Positions 1 to 8,739 of a stretch of DNA of 64,000 bases are shown in pieces. Every line of letters begins with the position of its first letter. Position 1 is the stretch's first letter. This DNA is from Polyangiaceae bacterium. Lineage in GTDB: Bacteria; Myxococcota_A; Polyangia; Polyangiales; Polyangiaceae. A program made the translations under genes and the position numbers. Under the pieces are notes generated by a model. The model had not been told where the DNA came from. It saw nothing but the letters and a program-made list of their open reading frames with translations, and ran no database searches. The stretch covers positions 62,001-126,000 of the forward strand of contig JADJYE010000010.1 in assembly GCA_016719945.1 (NCBI GenBank), written 5' to 3'.

Positions 1-180
1 CACGTCGCTGCGTCTCGTGAGGTCGATGACGCGCTCGGCAAGGGTCCCAGCGAGGTCGACCTCGAGGCGAAGTTCCGCCGCCTCGAGGGCAAGTCGATGC
101 CCGGCGAGCCGGCGACCGGGTCCCCCGAGATCGACGACGAGATCGCGAAGCTGAAGAAGAAGATCCGCATCGGCTCCTGA
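1..180 (+). CDS. C-terminal end of an unidentified protein (partial)
   Basis: An open frame enters from the left edge and stops at TGA 178-180, giving the last 59 residues of a protein. The fragment is highly charged and looks alpha-helical: it contains EVDLEAKFRRLEGK and ends EIAKLKKKIRIGS. Such a tail suits a coiled-coil protein; PspA/IM30-type proteins end similarly, but that is only a guess. The next gene starts 8 nt after the stop, so the two are probably cotranscribed. Confidence 0.6.
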   Translation, partial: HVAASREVDDALGKGPSEVDLEAKFRRLEGKSMPGEPATGSPEIDDEIAKLKKKIRIGS

Positions 181-188
181 TCGAAAGC

Positions 189-1193
189 ATGTCGGCCCCC
201 GCCATCTCGACCGACGACGCGCCGATCCAGGCGGCGGTCCTCTCCTTGCGCCTCGCGACCTCGGGCCTCGCTCCGGGGTCCGCCGGGCGCCTGCGCGACA
301 TCGCGAGCGAGGCCGAGGCGCAGGGGGCCACGCTCTGCGCGTTCGGTCCGTTCGAGGTCTGCCTCGCCTTCACCGACATCGAGGAGGCCGCAGCGTTCGC
401 GGCTCACATCGTCGCCGCGAAGGGCGAGCTGCCACGCGCAGGGTTGTCGGTCGGCGATCTCACCCCCTACCTGCCAGGTGAGGGCTTCGTGAGGTTGTCG
501 TTCGGCGCGCCCATCGTGGTCGCCACGGCGCTCGCGCGCCTCGCGCAGCCCGGCGAGATCATCGTCGACGCGGCCACCGCCGAGGGCCGCCTGCCCACCA
601 TCGGGCCCGAGCGCTCGGTCACCCTCGGCGGAAAGCCGCGCGTCGCGTACGCCCTCGACACGTCTTCGTTCGGCTCGACCGACGACTCCCTCGATCTCGC
701 CTCGACCCACGAGACGATCGCCGCACCCTCTCCAGACGCCGACTCGTCCGTCGGGCGCGAGATGTTGGAGCTCGCGCGGGAGGCCCTCACCAAGACGCAC
801 GAAGTGAGCCTCGATCGCGCGATCGCGGAGCTCAACCTGACGGACGAGCACGCCGACGTCGTCGAGCGGCTCGCGGGCGTGCTCGCCATGACCCGCGGCG
901 CAAAAGAGGAGGGGCTGCGCGTCTTGCGCCGCGCCGCCGAGGGCGAGCAGCGCGACGACAGGCGCGCGCGCGCGGTGCTCGCCTACGCGATCGGCGTGGC
1001 CGGCGCGGGGCGCCACGACGACGCGCTGCTCGAGGCGCTCTCGGCCCTGGCGATCACGCGCGCGCGCGGCGATCGCAGCGGCGAGAAGGCGTGCGCGCGG
1101 TTCCTCGCCCAGCTCTCCTTCTCGACCGGTCAGGCCGAGGCCGCCAGCGCGTGGGAGCACGTGGCTCAGGCCGCCGATCCTGTCGAGGGTTGA
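189..1193 (+). CDS. Degenerate class III nucleotide cyclase-like domain with C-terminal TPR-like helices
   Basis: 334 residues, no signal peptide, probably cytoplasmic. Residues about 15-160 follow the layout of a class III adenylate/guanylate cyclase domain: a central stretch AFGPFEVCLAFTDIEEA, then RAGLSVGDL, then FGAPIVVATALARLAQPGEI, which matches the usual G-x-x-V-N-x-A-x-R-L-x-x-x-A-x-P-G-x-I pattern. The metal-binding aspartates and transition-state Asn/Arg are not in their expected places (V-A-T-A instead of V-N-x-A), so I infer no cyclase activity. Residues about 195-334 form helical pairs resembling TPRs. The likely role is a regulatory or scaffolding protein. It starts 8 nt after the upstream stop, within the same transcription unit. 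Confidence 0.6.
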   Translation: MSAPAISTDDAPIQAAVLSLRLATSGLAPGSAGRLRDIASEAEAQGATLCAFGPFEVCLAFTDIEEAAAFAAHIVAAKGELPRAGLSVGDLTPYLPGEGFVRLSFGAPIVVATALARLAQPGEIIVDAATAEGRLPTIGPERSVTLGGKPRVAYALDTSSFGSTDDSLDLASTHETIAAPSPDADSSVGREMLELAREALTKTHEVSLDRAIAELNLTDEHADVVERLAGVLAMTRGAKEEGLRVLRRAAEGEQRDDRRARAVLAYAIGVAGAGRHDDALLEALSALAITRARGDRSGEKACARFLAQLSFSTGQAEAASAWEHVAQAADPVEG

Positions 1194-1223
1194 CCGCCCC
1201 GACCTTTGCGATAAACAGCGCCC

Positions 1224-1982
1224 ATGTCAGCCGAGCCGAGCGTCAGCGGATCGAACGAAGCGCCGGCTCGGCCCCGCCTTCAGCCGTGGATGAAGGTCGC
1301 GCTCGCGGTGACCGCGCTGTGCTTCGCGGGCGCCGGCGCTTGGTACTTCGTCAACGAGCCGAAGGTGCAGCGCACCGCGCCGGGCATCGACCTGCGCCAC
1401 CAGGCTGCCGGCGTGCGCCTGCGCAAGGCGCAGAACGTCTCCCCCACGGAGGAGTACCCGGGCCCTGACGGTAAGGTCGTCTATCTGACCCAAGAACAGT
1501 TCCGCGTGGCCAACGCGGCCGCGTCGCTCCCGCTGCCCGGCTACGATCGGCAGCTCGCCGCCGCCCTCGCCATCGAAGACCCCGACGCCCGCGCGAAGAA
1601 GCTCGTCGAGATCGTCGAGAGCCCACCTCGGGGAGAAGAGGGTGACGCGACCGTGCTCTCGCTCTGGGCGCTGGTCATCGGAGCGCTCGCTGCGCCACCG
1701 CAGACCGCGGTCCAGAAGGAAGGCCGCGCTCGCGTCGACGCGGCGATCGGGTGCCGCTTCGTACCTCGCGCGAAGTCGCTCATGCCCATCCCCAAGTGCG
1801 CATCTCCCGCGACGCTCGTTCCCGCCTACGTCATGGCGGGCGTCGGCGCCGCGCCGCTCGTGCTCGTGCTCGGTGCGGCCCTCGTGCGCCGCAAGAGGCC
1901 CGCGGCCCCCGCTCCGTCCGATGCTCGCAAGCGCGCGAAGCGGCGCCGCGCCGACGGCGACGCCGCGCTCGACGCGAGCTGA
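1224..1982 (+). CDS. Hypothetical membrane protein with two terminal transmembrane segments
   Basis: 252 residues of unknown function. One hydrophobic helix lies near the N-terminus (about 23-43, VALAVTALCFAGAGAWYFV) and another near the C-terminus (about 201-221). A basic tail (RRKRP and KRAKRRR) follows the second. Positive-inside reasoning puts both termini in the cytoplasm and the soluble middle (about 44-200) in the periplasm. The middle shows no motif I recognise. The gene lies 30 nt after the cyclase-like gene and is probably cotranscribed with it. Confidence 0.6.
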   Translation: MSAEPSVSGSNEAPARPRLQPWMKVALAVTALCFAGAGAWYFVNEPKVQRTAPGIDLRHQAAGVRLRKAQNVSPTEEYPGPDGKVVYLTQEQFRVANAAASLPLPGYDRQLAAALAIEDPDARAKKLVEIVESPPRGEEGDATVLSLWALVIGALAAPPQTAVQKEGRARVDAAIGCRFVPRAKSLMPIPKCASPATLVPAYVMAGVGAAPLVLVLGAALVRRKRPAAPAPSDARKRAKRRRADGDAALDAS

Positions 1983-2048
1983 GCCCACGCTCGGGCAAGC
2001 GACACCATAGCTGGCCCTCTTCGTCGGGGCGCAGGTTGCGCCGAGCGT

Positions 2049-2088
2049 GGGTGGGTCGTGGGCCTACGTGGTCGCGGCCTGCCCACCC
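2049..2088 (+). terminator. Possible hairpin terminator after the membrane-protein gene
   Basis: GGGTGGG (2049-2055) pairs with CCCACCC (2082-2088), and GGCC inside it (2061-2064) can pair with GGCC (2076-2079). There is no run of T after the stem, only a TTTCGGTTTCGG stretch, so intrinsic termination is uncertain. It lies in the 232-bp gap between 1982 and the lipoprotein start at 2215. Confidence 0.3.
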
Positions 2089-2214
2089 GATTTCGGTTTC
2101 GGTGCCGTAAAACCTGTCTCCAGGGGGGAGGCTGAAGGGCGGCGCTGTTGCCTTTCATGGCAGGCTGGGCCGATACTACCCTTTCGCGCTTTGTCTCGAT
2201 CCGAGGAGCCGACC

Positions 2215-4815
2215 ATGCACCTGACCTCAAAGACCACTCGGTGGATGTCGCTCGTGGCGCTCGCCGCGACGCTGTCCTGCGGTGATGACGTACCCGGCGG
2301 CGGCGGCCAAGGCGGCCAGGCGCAAGGAGGCGACCCCTCGAATGGCGGCGGCGGAAGCGGCGGCACACCCTCGACGGGTGGGGGCGGCAACGCGAGCGGC
2401 GGCGGCGGCGCGTCGACCGGTGGCTCTTCGACAGGCGGCGCGTCGACCGGTGGCTCTTCGACAGGCGGCGCCTCGACCGGTGGAGGCGGGGCGACCGCGG
2501 GCGGCGGCGGCCAAGGCGGGGCGACCGCGGGCGGCGGCGGCCAAGGCGGGGCGACCGCGGGCGGCGGTGGCCAAGGCGGGGCGACAGCGGGCGGGGGCGG
2601 CCAAGGCGGGGCGACCGCGGGCGGCGGCGGCGGGGCGACCGCGGGCGGCGGCGGCCAAGGTGGCGGCTCGGGCGGCTGCCAGAACAACTCCGAGTGCGAC
2701 AACGGCCTCTTCTGCGATGGCGCAGAGGCCTGCGTGCTCGGGGCGTGTGTCGGTGGCGGCGCGCCGTGTGACGACGGCATCGGCTGCACCGTCGACGCCT
2801 GCGACGAGCTCGCCGTCTCGTGCAGCAACCTGCCCGCGAACATGCTCTGCAACGACGGCGTCGCCTGCAACGGCATGGAGACGTGCGACACCGTCCTCGA
2901 CTGCCAACCCGGCACCCCGCTCGACTGCAACGACAACGTCGGCTGCACCGCGGACTTCTGCGATCTCGCGACGGACTCGTGCCAGCACACCGCGCAGGAC
3001 GCCTCCTGCAACGACGGCCTCGTCTGCAACGGCGTCGAGACCTGCGACGAGGTCGCCGGCTGCTTGAGCGGCCAGCCCGTGCTGTGCAGCGACTCGTTCG
3101 CCTGTACGAGCGAGGCGTGCAGCGAGGTCGCTGGCGGCTGCGTGTACACCCCGAACAACGCGTCGTGCAACGACGGTCTGTTCTGCAACGGCGTCGAGAC
3201 GTGCTCGGTCAACCAGGGCTGTGTGCCCGGCACGGCGCCCAGCTGCAACGACGGCGTCGGCTGCACGTCCGACTCGTGCAGCAACGCCCTCGCCGCGTGC
3301 GTCAACGCGCCCAACAACGCCGACTGCGACGACGGCGTCTTCTGCAACGGCACCGAGTCGTGCAACCCCACGCAAGACTGCGTCACGACGGGCCCGGTGA
3401 TGTGCGCCGGTGACGGCATCGCCTGCACGATCGAGGCGTGCTCCGAGGTCGCGCTCGGCTGCGAGACCACGCTCAACAACGGGCTGTGCGCGCAGGACGA
3501 GTACTGCGCCCCCGGCATCGGCTGCTCCAACGTGCCGCCCTGCGACGACGACGGAGACTGCGACGACGGCGACGCCTGCAACGGCGTCGAGACCTGTGAG
3601 GGCGAGACCGTGGGCGTCCCCAACTCGGGCACCTGCAGCTATGGCTCGCCGGTCTTCTGTGACGACGGCGTCGACTGCACCGCCGACACCTGCGACCCGG
3701 CGACCGGCCTGTGCGACTTCGCCGAGAACGACGCCTACTGCAACGACGGGCTCAACTGCAACGGCACGGAGACCTGCGACGTGGTGTCCGACTGCGTCTC
3801 TGGCATCCCCATCGTCTGCACCGACGCGGTCGCGTGCACCGTCAACGAGTGCGTCGAGCCGGGCACCTGCCAGGTCACGTACAACCACACCGCCTGCCTC
3901 GACAGCGACATCTGCGACGGTGAGGAGCTCTGCACCGACGCGGGCTGCGTCAACGGCTCGCCGCTCGTCTGCGCCGACGACGGCATCGCTTGCACCGACG
4001 AGCAGTGCGATCCGCAGCAAGGCTGCGTCGCGATCCCCGACGACACCCAGTGCGGGTGCGGTGAGACCTGCAACCCCGCGCAGGGCGGCTGCGGGAATTT
4101 CTGCGTCGTCTCCGAGTGTCAGGGCAAGGTCTACGCGTGCGGCGACTGCGTCGACAACGACGGTGACTGCCTGATCGACTCCGGCGCCGACGAACACTGC
4201 CTCGGCCCGTGCGACAACACCGAGGACAGCCTCTTCGGCGGCATCCCCGGGCAGAACAACTCGCCCTGCAAGAGCGACTGCTACTTCGACCAGGACACGG
4301 GCGCCGGCAACGACGACTGCTACTGGAGCCACAAGTGCGACCCGCTCGAGGTCGCGCCGGGCTACCACCCCGAAGGCTCGCAGTGTGAGTACAACCCGAA
4401 CGCCAACATCCCCGGGTACAACGGCAGCTGCAACACCGCGTACAACGTCCAGTCGGACGCGTGCCTGGACTACTGCGGCCCGCTGACGCCGAACGGCTGC
4501 GACTGCTTCGGCTGCTGCGACATCCCGGGCGCGGCGACCACCATCTGGCTCGGGTCCGAGAACCCCGCGGGCTTCTGCACGCTCGACGACCTCAACAACA
4601 ACACGCTCTGCGAGCCGTGCACGCAGGTCATCGCGTGCCTCAACGAGTGCCTCGACGATCCGGTGAACTGCGAGATCTGCATCGGCGGTGAGCTGCCCCC
4701 GGGCTGCACCGAGCAGAATTGCGGCACCGCGCAGGTCTGCGGCCAGCCGGGCCAAGACCCTTGCCCGACCGGCTTCTCCTGCATCACTGGTTGCTGCCAA
4801 GCGAACCCGCAATAG
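2215..4815 (+). CDS. Large Cys-rich tandem-repeat lipoprotein with Gly-rich tether
   Basis: 866 residues. The ATG at 2215 is chosen because GAGGAG (2203-2208) sits 6 nt upstream and the product opens with a lipoprotein signal ending ATLSC (Cys22); an upstream in-frame extension to 2047 has no signal. Residues about 25-155 are a Gly/Ala/Thr/Ser/Gln tether made of 10-residue units. From about 160 to 640, roughly 40-45-residue repeats follow the scheme CNDG-x-x-CNG-x-E-x-C ... C ... C-x-x-D-x-C, about a dozen copies, likely disulfide-bonded. The final 230 residues are also Cys-rich but not repetitive. It is a secreted, outer-surface protein; the repeats resemble Cys-rich repeats common in myxobacterial surface proteins. 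Function unknown. Confidence 0.8.
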   Translation: MHLTSKTTRWMSLVALAATLSCGDDVPGGGGQGGQAQGGDPSNGGGGSGGTPSTGGGGNASGGGGASTGGSSTGGASTGGSSTGGASTGGGGATAGGGGQGGATAGGGGQGGATAGGGGQGGATAGGGGQGGATAGGGGGATAGGGGQGGGSGGCQNNSECDNGLFCDGAEACVLGACVGGGAPCDDGIGCTVDACDELAVSCSNLPANMLCNDGVACNGMETCDTVLDCQPGTPLDCNDNVGCTADFCDLATDSCQHTAQDASCNDGLVCNGVETCDEVAGCLSGQPVLCSDSFACTSEACSEVAGGCVYTPNNASCNDGLFCNGVETCSVNQGCVPGTAPSCNDGVGCTSDSCSNALAACVNAPNNADCDDGVFCNGTESCNPTQDCVTTGPVMCAGDGIACTIEACSEVALGCETTLNNGLCAQDEYCAPGIGCSNVPPCDDDGDCDDGDACNGVETCEGETVGVPNSGTCSYGSPVFCDDGVDCTADTCDPATGLCDFAENDAYCNDGLNCNGTETCDVVSDCVSGIPIVCTDAVACTVNECVEPGTCQVTYNHTACLDSDICDGEELCTDAGCVNGSPLVCADDGIACTDEQCDPQQGCVAIPDDTQCGCGETCNPAQGGCGNFCVVSECQGKVYACGDCVDNDGDCLIDSGADEHCLGPCDNTEDSLFGGIPGQNNSPCKSDCYFDQDTGAGNDDCYWSHKCDPLEVAPGYHPEGSQCEYNPNANIPGYNGSCNTAYNVQSDACLDYCGPLTPNGCDCFGCCDIPGAATTIWLGSENPAGFCTLDDLNNNTLCEPCTQVIACLNECLDDPVNCEICIGGELPPGCTEQNCGTAQVCGQPGQDPCPTGFSCITGCCQANPQ
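2491..2670 (+). repeat. 30-bp in-frame minisatellite encoding the Gly-rich tether
   Basis: Four full 30-bp units begin at 2491, 2521, 2551 and 2581, followed by a 24-bp short unit and a partial one. Each full unit encodes a decapeptide of the type GATAGGGGQG. A preceding run (about 2411-2490) uses a different 30-bp unit encoding ASTGGSSTGG. Being in frame, copy-number change would alter tether length without breaking the protein. Confidence 0.85.
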
Positions 4816-4838
4816 CGGCGTGCTAAGGGGAAGAGGCC

Positions 4839-6995
4839 ATGAGGCCTCTTCCCCTCGGCCCGTCGATCCTCCTCGCGCTCTTCGCCTGCACGCCGACGTA
4901 CCTCCCGACGCCGCCACCGCCCGATCCGCCGCCTGAGCCGTCGGGCGCGGCCACGGCGGCGGTCACCCCCGAGGCTCCGAAGAAGCCTCGCGTCGAGTCG
5001 ACCTTGGCGGCGCAGGGCCTCTCGGCGGCCGCGCTCGATCGGGCCGTCGACCCCTGCGACGATTTCTACCGCTTCGCGTGCGGAGGTTGGGAGAAGGCGA
5101 CGGAGATCCCGGACGACCGCTCGCGCTGGAACCGCAGCTTCAGCGAGATCGACCAGCGAAACGAGTCCGACCTCAAGGTCATCCTCGAGTCGTCGCGCCC
5201 GAGGAAGGGCGCCAAGAAGACGCCCGCCAAGCAGCTGACCCCGCCGTCAGGCGCGGGGGACGCGCCCCTCGCGCGGGTCGGTCGCTTCTACGCGTCATGT
5301 ATGGACGACAAGGCGATCGAGAAGGTCGGCCAGAAGCCGCTCCGTCCCCTGCTCGACGCGGCGAACAAGGTGAAGTCCCCCGGGGACCTCACCGCCGCGC
5401 TCGTCGCGCTGCACTCGCACGGCGTGTGGGCGTTCTTCGACGTGTCTGCCGGCCAGGACTACAAAGACGCGACGCGCATGATCGCTCACGTCGATCAGAA
5501 CGGGCTCGGCCTCCCCGATCGCGACTACTACCTCAAGGACGAGCCCGACAAGAAGGCGATCCTCGAGCGCTACACGGCCCACGTCGAGAAGATGCTGACG
5601 CTCGCGGGCATGTCCGCCGAGGCCGCCAAGCTCGCGACCGGCCACGTGCTGCGCGTCGAGACCGCCCTCGCCAAGGCCGCGAAGAGCCGCGAGGAGCGCC
5701 GCGAGCCGAAGGCGATGTACAACAAGATCGACCGAGCGGGCGTCGCCAAGGCGCTGCCCAGCGTCGCGTGGGACACGTACTTCGCGGGGCTCGGCGAAGG
5801 CGCCATCAACGACATCAGCTCCACGTCTCCACCGTACCTCGAGGCGATCGACGCGCTCATCAAGCGCGAGACGCCCGAGGCGCTGCGCGCCTACCTGCAC
5901 TGGCAGGTGATCCACTTCGCCGCCCCGCGGCTGAGCAAGGCGCTCGACGAAGAGGACTTCGCGATGCAACAAGCCCTCTCTGGCCAGAAGCAGCAGCGAG
6001 AGCGCTGGAAGCGCTGCGTCGACGCCACCGACGAGGCGCTGGGCGAGCTGCTGGCGCAGCCCTTCGTCGACCTCCGCTTCGGTGGCGATTCGAAGCGCGG
6101 GGCGGAGAAGCTCGTTCAGGGGATCCGTCAGGCGATGGGCGCGCGGCTCGACGAGCTCGCGTGGATGGACGCGGCGACTCGCGCGAAGGCCCGAGACAAG
6201 CTCGACGGGATGGCGTTCTTGATCGGCTTCCCCGACAAGTGGAAGAAGTACGACTTCGAGGTCGGCGACGTCTACTTGACGAACACCCTGCGCGGGGCGG
6301 CCTTCCGCGTGAAGGACAGCCTGCGGAAGGTGGGCAAGGCGGTCGACCGCGGTGAGTGGTACATGACGCCGCCGACGGTCAACGCGTACTACGACCCGCA
6401 GAAGAACCAGATGGTCTTCCCGGCAGGGATCCTCCAGCCGCCGTTCTACAGCGCCGCCGCGAGCGACGTGGTGAACCTCGGCGCGATGGGCATGGTGGTC
6501 GGCCACGAGCTCACGCACGGGTTCGACGACGAAGGGTCGCAGTTCGACCGCGCGGGCAACCTGGAGAACTGGTGGTCACCCTCCACGGCGGGCGTGTTCA
6601 AGAAGAAGGGCGAGTGCGTCGAGAAGCAGTACGCCCAGTACGAGCCGCTGCCCGGGCTCAAGCTCAACGGCAAGCTCACCCTGGGCGAGAACATCGCCGA
6701 CGCGGGCGGCATCGAGCTCGCGTACCGCGCCTACCGCGCGCTGAGAGCGTCGGTCCCCAGCGAGGTCGTCGCGGACGGGTTCACTGAAGACCAGCAGTTC
6801 TTCCTCTCGGTCGGCCAGGTCTGGTGTGCGAAGGTCCGCGAGCCAGCGACGCGGATGCTCGCCCAGATCGACCCGCACTCGCCCGGTCGCTTCCGCGTGA
6901 ACGGCCCCCTCTCCCATATGCCCGAGTTCGCGAAGGCGTTCCAATGCGAGCAGGGGTCGAAGATGGTCGCGCAGGAGCCGTGCGAGGTCTGGTGA
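4839..6995 (+). CDS. M13 family (neprilysin/PepO-type) zinc metallopeptidase lipoprotein
   Basis: 718 residues, the usual length for M13. It begins with a short signal ending ALFAC (Cys17), so it is predicted to be membrane-anchored outside the cytoplasm. The N-terminal family signature DPCDDFYRFACGGW is present. NAYYDPQKNQMVFPAGILQ precedes the zinc motif HELTH (residues 556-560), which holds two His ligands and the catalytic Glu557. The third ligand lies in ENIAD (Glu617, with Asp621). A Pro-rich linker follows the lipobox. All catalytic residues are intact, so I infer an active oligopeptidase. A purine-rich site (GGGGAAGAGG) lies just upstream of the ATG. The gap from the previous stop is 23 nt, so cotranscription is plausible. 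Confidence 0.92.
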   Translation: MRPLPLGPSILLALFACTPTYLPTPPPPDPPPEPSGAATAAVTPEAPKKPRVESTLAAQGLSAAALDRAVDPCDDFYRFACGGWEKATEIPDDRSRWNRSFSEIDQRNESDLKVILESSRPRKGAKKTPAKQLTPPSGAGDAPLARVGRFYASCMDDKAIEKVGQKPLRPLLDAANKVKSPGDLTAALVALHSHGVWAFFDVSAGQDYKDATRMIAHVDQNGLGLPDRDYYLKDEPDKKAILERYTAHVEKMLTLAGMSAEAAKLATGHVLRVETALAKAAKSREERREPKAMYNKIDRAGVAKALPSVAWDTYFAGLGEGAINDISSTSPPYLEAIDALIKRETPEALRAYLHWQVIHFAAPRLSKALDEEDFAMQQALSGQKQQRERWKRCVDATDEALGELLAQPFVDLRFGGDSKRGAEKLVQGIRQAMGARLDELAWMDAATRAKARDKLDGMAFLIGFPDKWKKYDFEVGDVYLTNTLRGAAFRVKDSLRKVGKAVDRGEWYMTPPTVNAYYDPQKNQMVFPAGILQPPFYSAAASDVVNLGAMGMVVGHELTHGFDDEGSQFDRAGNLENWWSPSTAGVFKKKGECVEKQYAQYEPLPGLKLNGKLTLGENIADAGGIELAYRAYRALRASVPSEVVADGFTEDQQFFLSVGQVWCAKVREPATRMLAQIDPHSPGRFRVNGPLSHMPEFAKAFQCEQGSKMVAQEPCEVW

Positions 6996-7041
6996 ACGCC
7001 TCTGGCTTCCGCCCCTCCTGTCGCCGCTGGGACGCCAAGGC

Positions 7042-8160
7042 ATGAGCCAGGTGCGCCGCTCCCGTCGCGCGTGGTCGCCGCGCGCCGCCAGCTGGGCTCT
7101 CGGGGCGGCGGCTTTCCTCGCGTGCACCACGCCGCGCCCGAGCGAGCCTCCGCTCGAGTCGGTCGCGCCGTCCCAACCGTCGATGCTGACGCCGATGCCG
7201 GGGCCGGCTCGGGGGCGAATGGAGGCCGCGGTGCGCGCGAACGACGGGTGCGTCGCCTGTCACGCCGACGTCGCGGCCGAGTGGCGCGGCTCGCTCCACC
7301 AGCGCGCGAACATCGAGCCTGCCTACCAGCGCTCGTTCGCGATCGAGCCGCTGCCGTTCTGTCGCTCTTGCCACGCGCCCGAGGCGGTCTCGACCGAAGA
7401 GGAGCCCGAGGCTGTGAGCCACCTCGGCGTCGGTTGCGTGACGTGCCACGTGACCGAGGCAGAGGGCGTGCTCGCCGCGCCCCTGCGCAGCCCCGCAGCG
7501 GAGCGCTCGCCCCACGCGCTCACCCGGTCGGCCACGTTCGGCAGCGCCGAGGCCTGCGCGGGCTGCCATGAGTTTCGCTTCCCTTTCACCCGCGCGCTCG
7601 GCAAGGCCACGCTGATGCAGTCGACGCACAGCGAGCACGCGGAGTCGCCTGCGTCGGGGCGCTCGTGCGCCGACTGCCACATGCCGGCGCGCCCAGGGGG
7701 AGGAAGGAGCCACCGCTTCGCCGCCTCGCGGAACCCGGACTTCCTGCGAGGCGCCGCGCTCATCACCGCGACCCGCAAGGGCGTTGGTCTGGTCGAGGTG
7801 ACCCTGACCCCCAAGGACCCTGGTCACGCGTTCCCGACCGGTGACCTCTTCCGCCGCATCGAGGTCCACGCCGAGGTCGAGGGCCCCGACCGCATGTCCC
7901 TCGCCAGCGCCGTCCGCTACCTCGCTCGCCACTGGGGCTTCAAGCCCGGGCACGTCGAGCGCCTGCTCGTCTCGGATGACCGCGTCGCGAACGAGCCCCG
8001 AACCGTCGAGCTCGAGCTCGGCGAGCAAGCCGCGGGGCGGGAGATCGTCTGGCGGGTCGCCTACCAGCGGGTGGCTCACCCGAAGGGCATCGACGAGGCC
8101 GACGCCGAGATCGAGGGCGAGGTCGTCCTGGCCGCCGGGCGCCTGCCGGCGTCCGAGTGA
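7042..8160 (+). CDS. Pentaheme c-type cytochrome lipoprotein
   Basis: 372 residues with signal GAAAFLAC (lipobox Cys28). Five CxxCH heme-attachment motifs are visible: CVACH (70-74), CRSCH (107-111), CVTCH (132-136), CAGCH (172-176) and CADCH (209-213). Additional His residues in between (for example in STHSEHAE) could be distal ligands. The C-terminal 150 residues have no heme motif and look beta-rich. The family resembles multiheme cytochromes of the c554/NrfA-like group, but no catalytic signature is seen, so an electron-transfer role outside the inner membrane is the safest reading. The stop overlaps a possible GTG, but the next gene probably begins at 8235. Confidence 0.88.
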   Translation: MSQVRRSRRAWSPRAASWALGAAAFLACTTPRPSEPPLESVAPSQPSMLTPMPGPARGRMEAAVRANDGCVACHADVAAEWRGSLHQRANIEPAYQRSFAIEPLPFCRSCHAPEAVSTEEEPEAVSHLGVGCVTCHVTEAEGVLAAPLRSPAAERSPHALTRSATFGSAEACAGCHEFRFPFTRALGKATLMQSTHSEHAESPASGRSCADCHMPARPGGGRSHRFAASRNPDFLRGAALITATRKGVGLVEVTLTPKDPGHAFPTGDLFRRIEVHAEVEGPDRMSLASAVRYLARHWGFKPGHVERLLVSDDRVANEPRTVELELGEQAAGREIVWRVAYQRVAHPKGIDEADAEIEGEVVLAAGRLPASE

Positions 8161-8234
8161 AGCCTTCCTCCCAAAACTGGACGCGCGCGCCGGAAACCCG
8201 CATCGTAGGATCCCCGTTTCGGAGGGCTCGCTCT

Positions 8235-8615
8235 GTGATCAACGTCCGGCGTTCCATCTCGCTCCTAGGCTTCGTCGCCGTCGCGATCACCCTCGTGGGC
8301 ACGCCCCTCGGCTGCCTCCCGGAGATCCCCGCCCTGGAGGCCCCGCAGATGCCTGCGGCCGAGATCCCCCAGGCGCCCGAGGTCCAGGTGCCCGAGTTCC
8401 AGCCGCCGGACGTGCAGGTCCCCGAGGGGCCCGAGCTCCCGGCGGAGCCCCCGCCCAGCGTCGGCAACTGCTGCATCCGCACCGGCAAGCTCCTCAAGGA
8501 GAAGTGCAAAGGCGCCATGAGCTGCTGCACCGACAGCTTCGAGGGCGCCGGCGAATGCAAAGAGAACAAGGGGCACTGGTTCTTCACCCCCGAAGGCTGC
8601 GCCGGCGCCTGCTGA
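8235..8615 (+). CDS. Small lipoprotein with Pro/Val repeats and Cys-rich C-terminus
   Basis: 126 residues. GTG 8235 is preferred over the in-frame GTG at 8157 because GGAGG (8221-8225) lies 9 nt upstream and the product then starts with a lipoprotein signal ending TPLGC (Cys27). The middle carries repeated Pro-acidic units such as PEVQVPEFQPP. The last 45 residues contain eight cysteines (NCCIRTGK, MSCCTD and others), suggesting a small disulfide-bonded module. Function unknown. Confidence 0.65.
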   Translation: MINVRRSISLLGFVAVAITLVGTPLGCLPEIPALEAPQMPAAEIPQAPEVQVPEFQPPDVQVPEGPELPAEPPPSVGNCCIRTGKLLKEKCKGAMSCCTDSFEGAGECKENKGHWFFTPEGCAGAC

Positions 8616-8739
8616 CCTCGTCCGAGCCAGGTCTTCTGCCGGCCCAGCTGCGCCGGACCCAGCTTTGCGTCGGCGAGCGGTTCCTCGCCGGCTCGCACGC
8701 TCGTGCTGCTAGCATGCGCTCCCTTCACACCTTCGGCCC

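Noticed and set aside
2227..4917. Antisense open frame of about 900 codons opposite the Cys-rich lipoprotein
   Set aside because: Reverse reading of the repeated Cys/Gly codons gives low-complexity Val/Ala/Arg repeats; the plus strand has a signal peptide and ribosome site.
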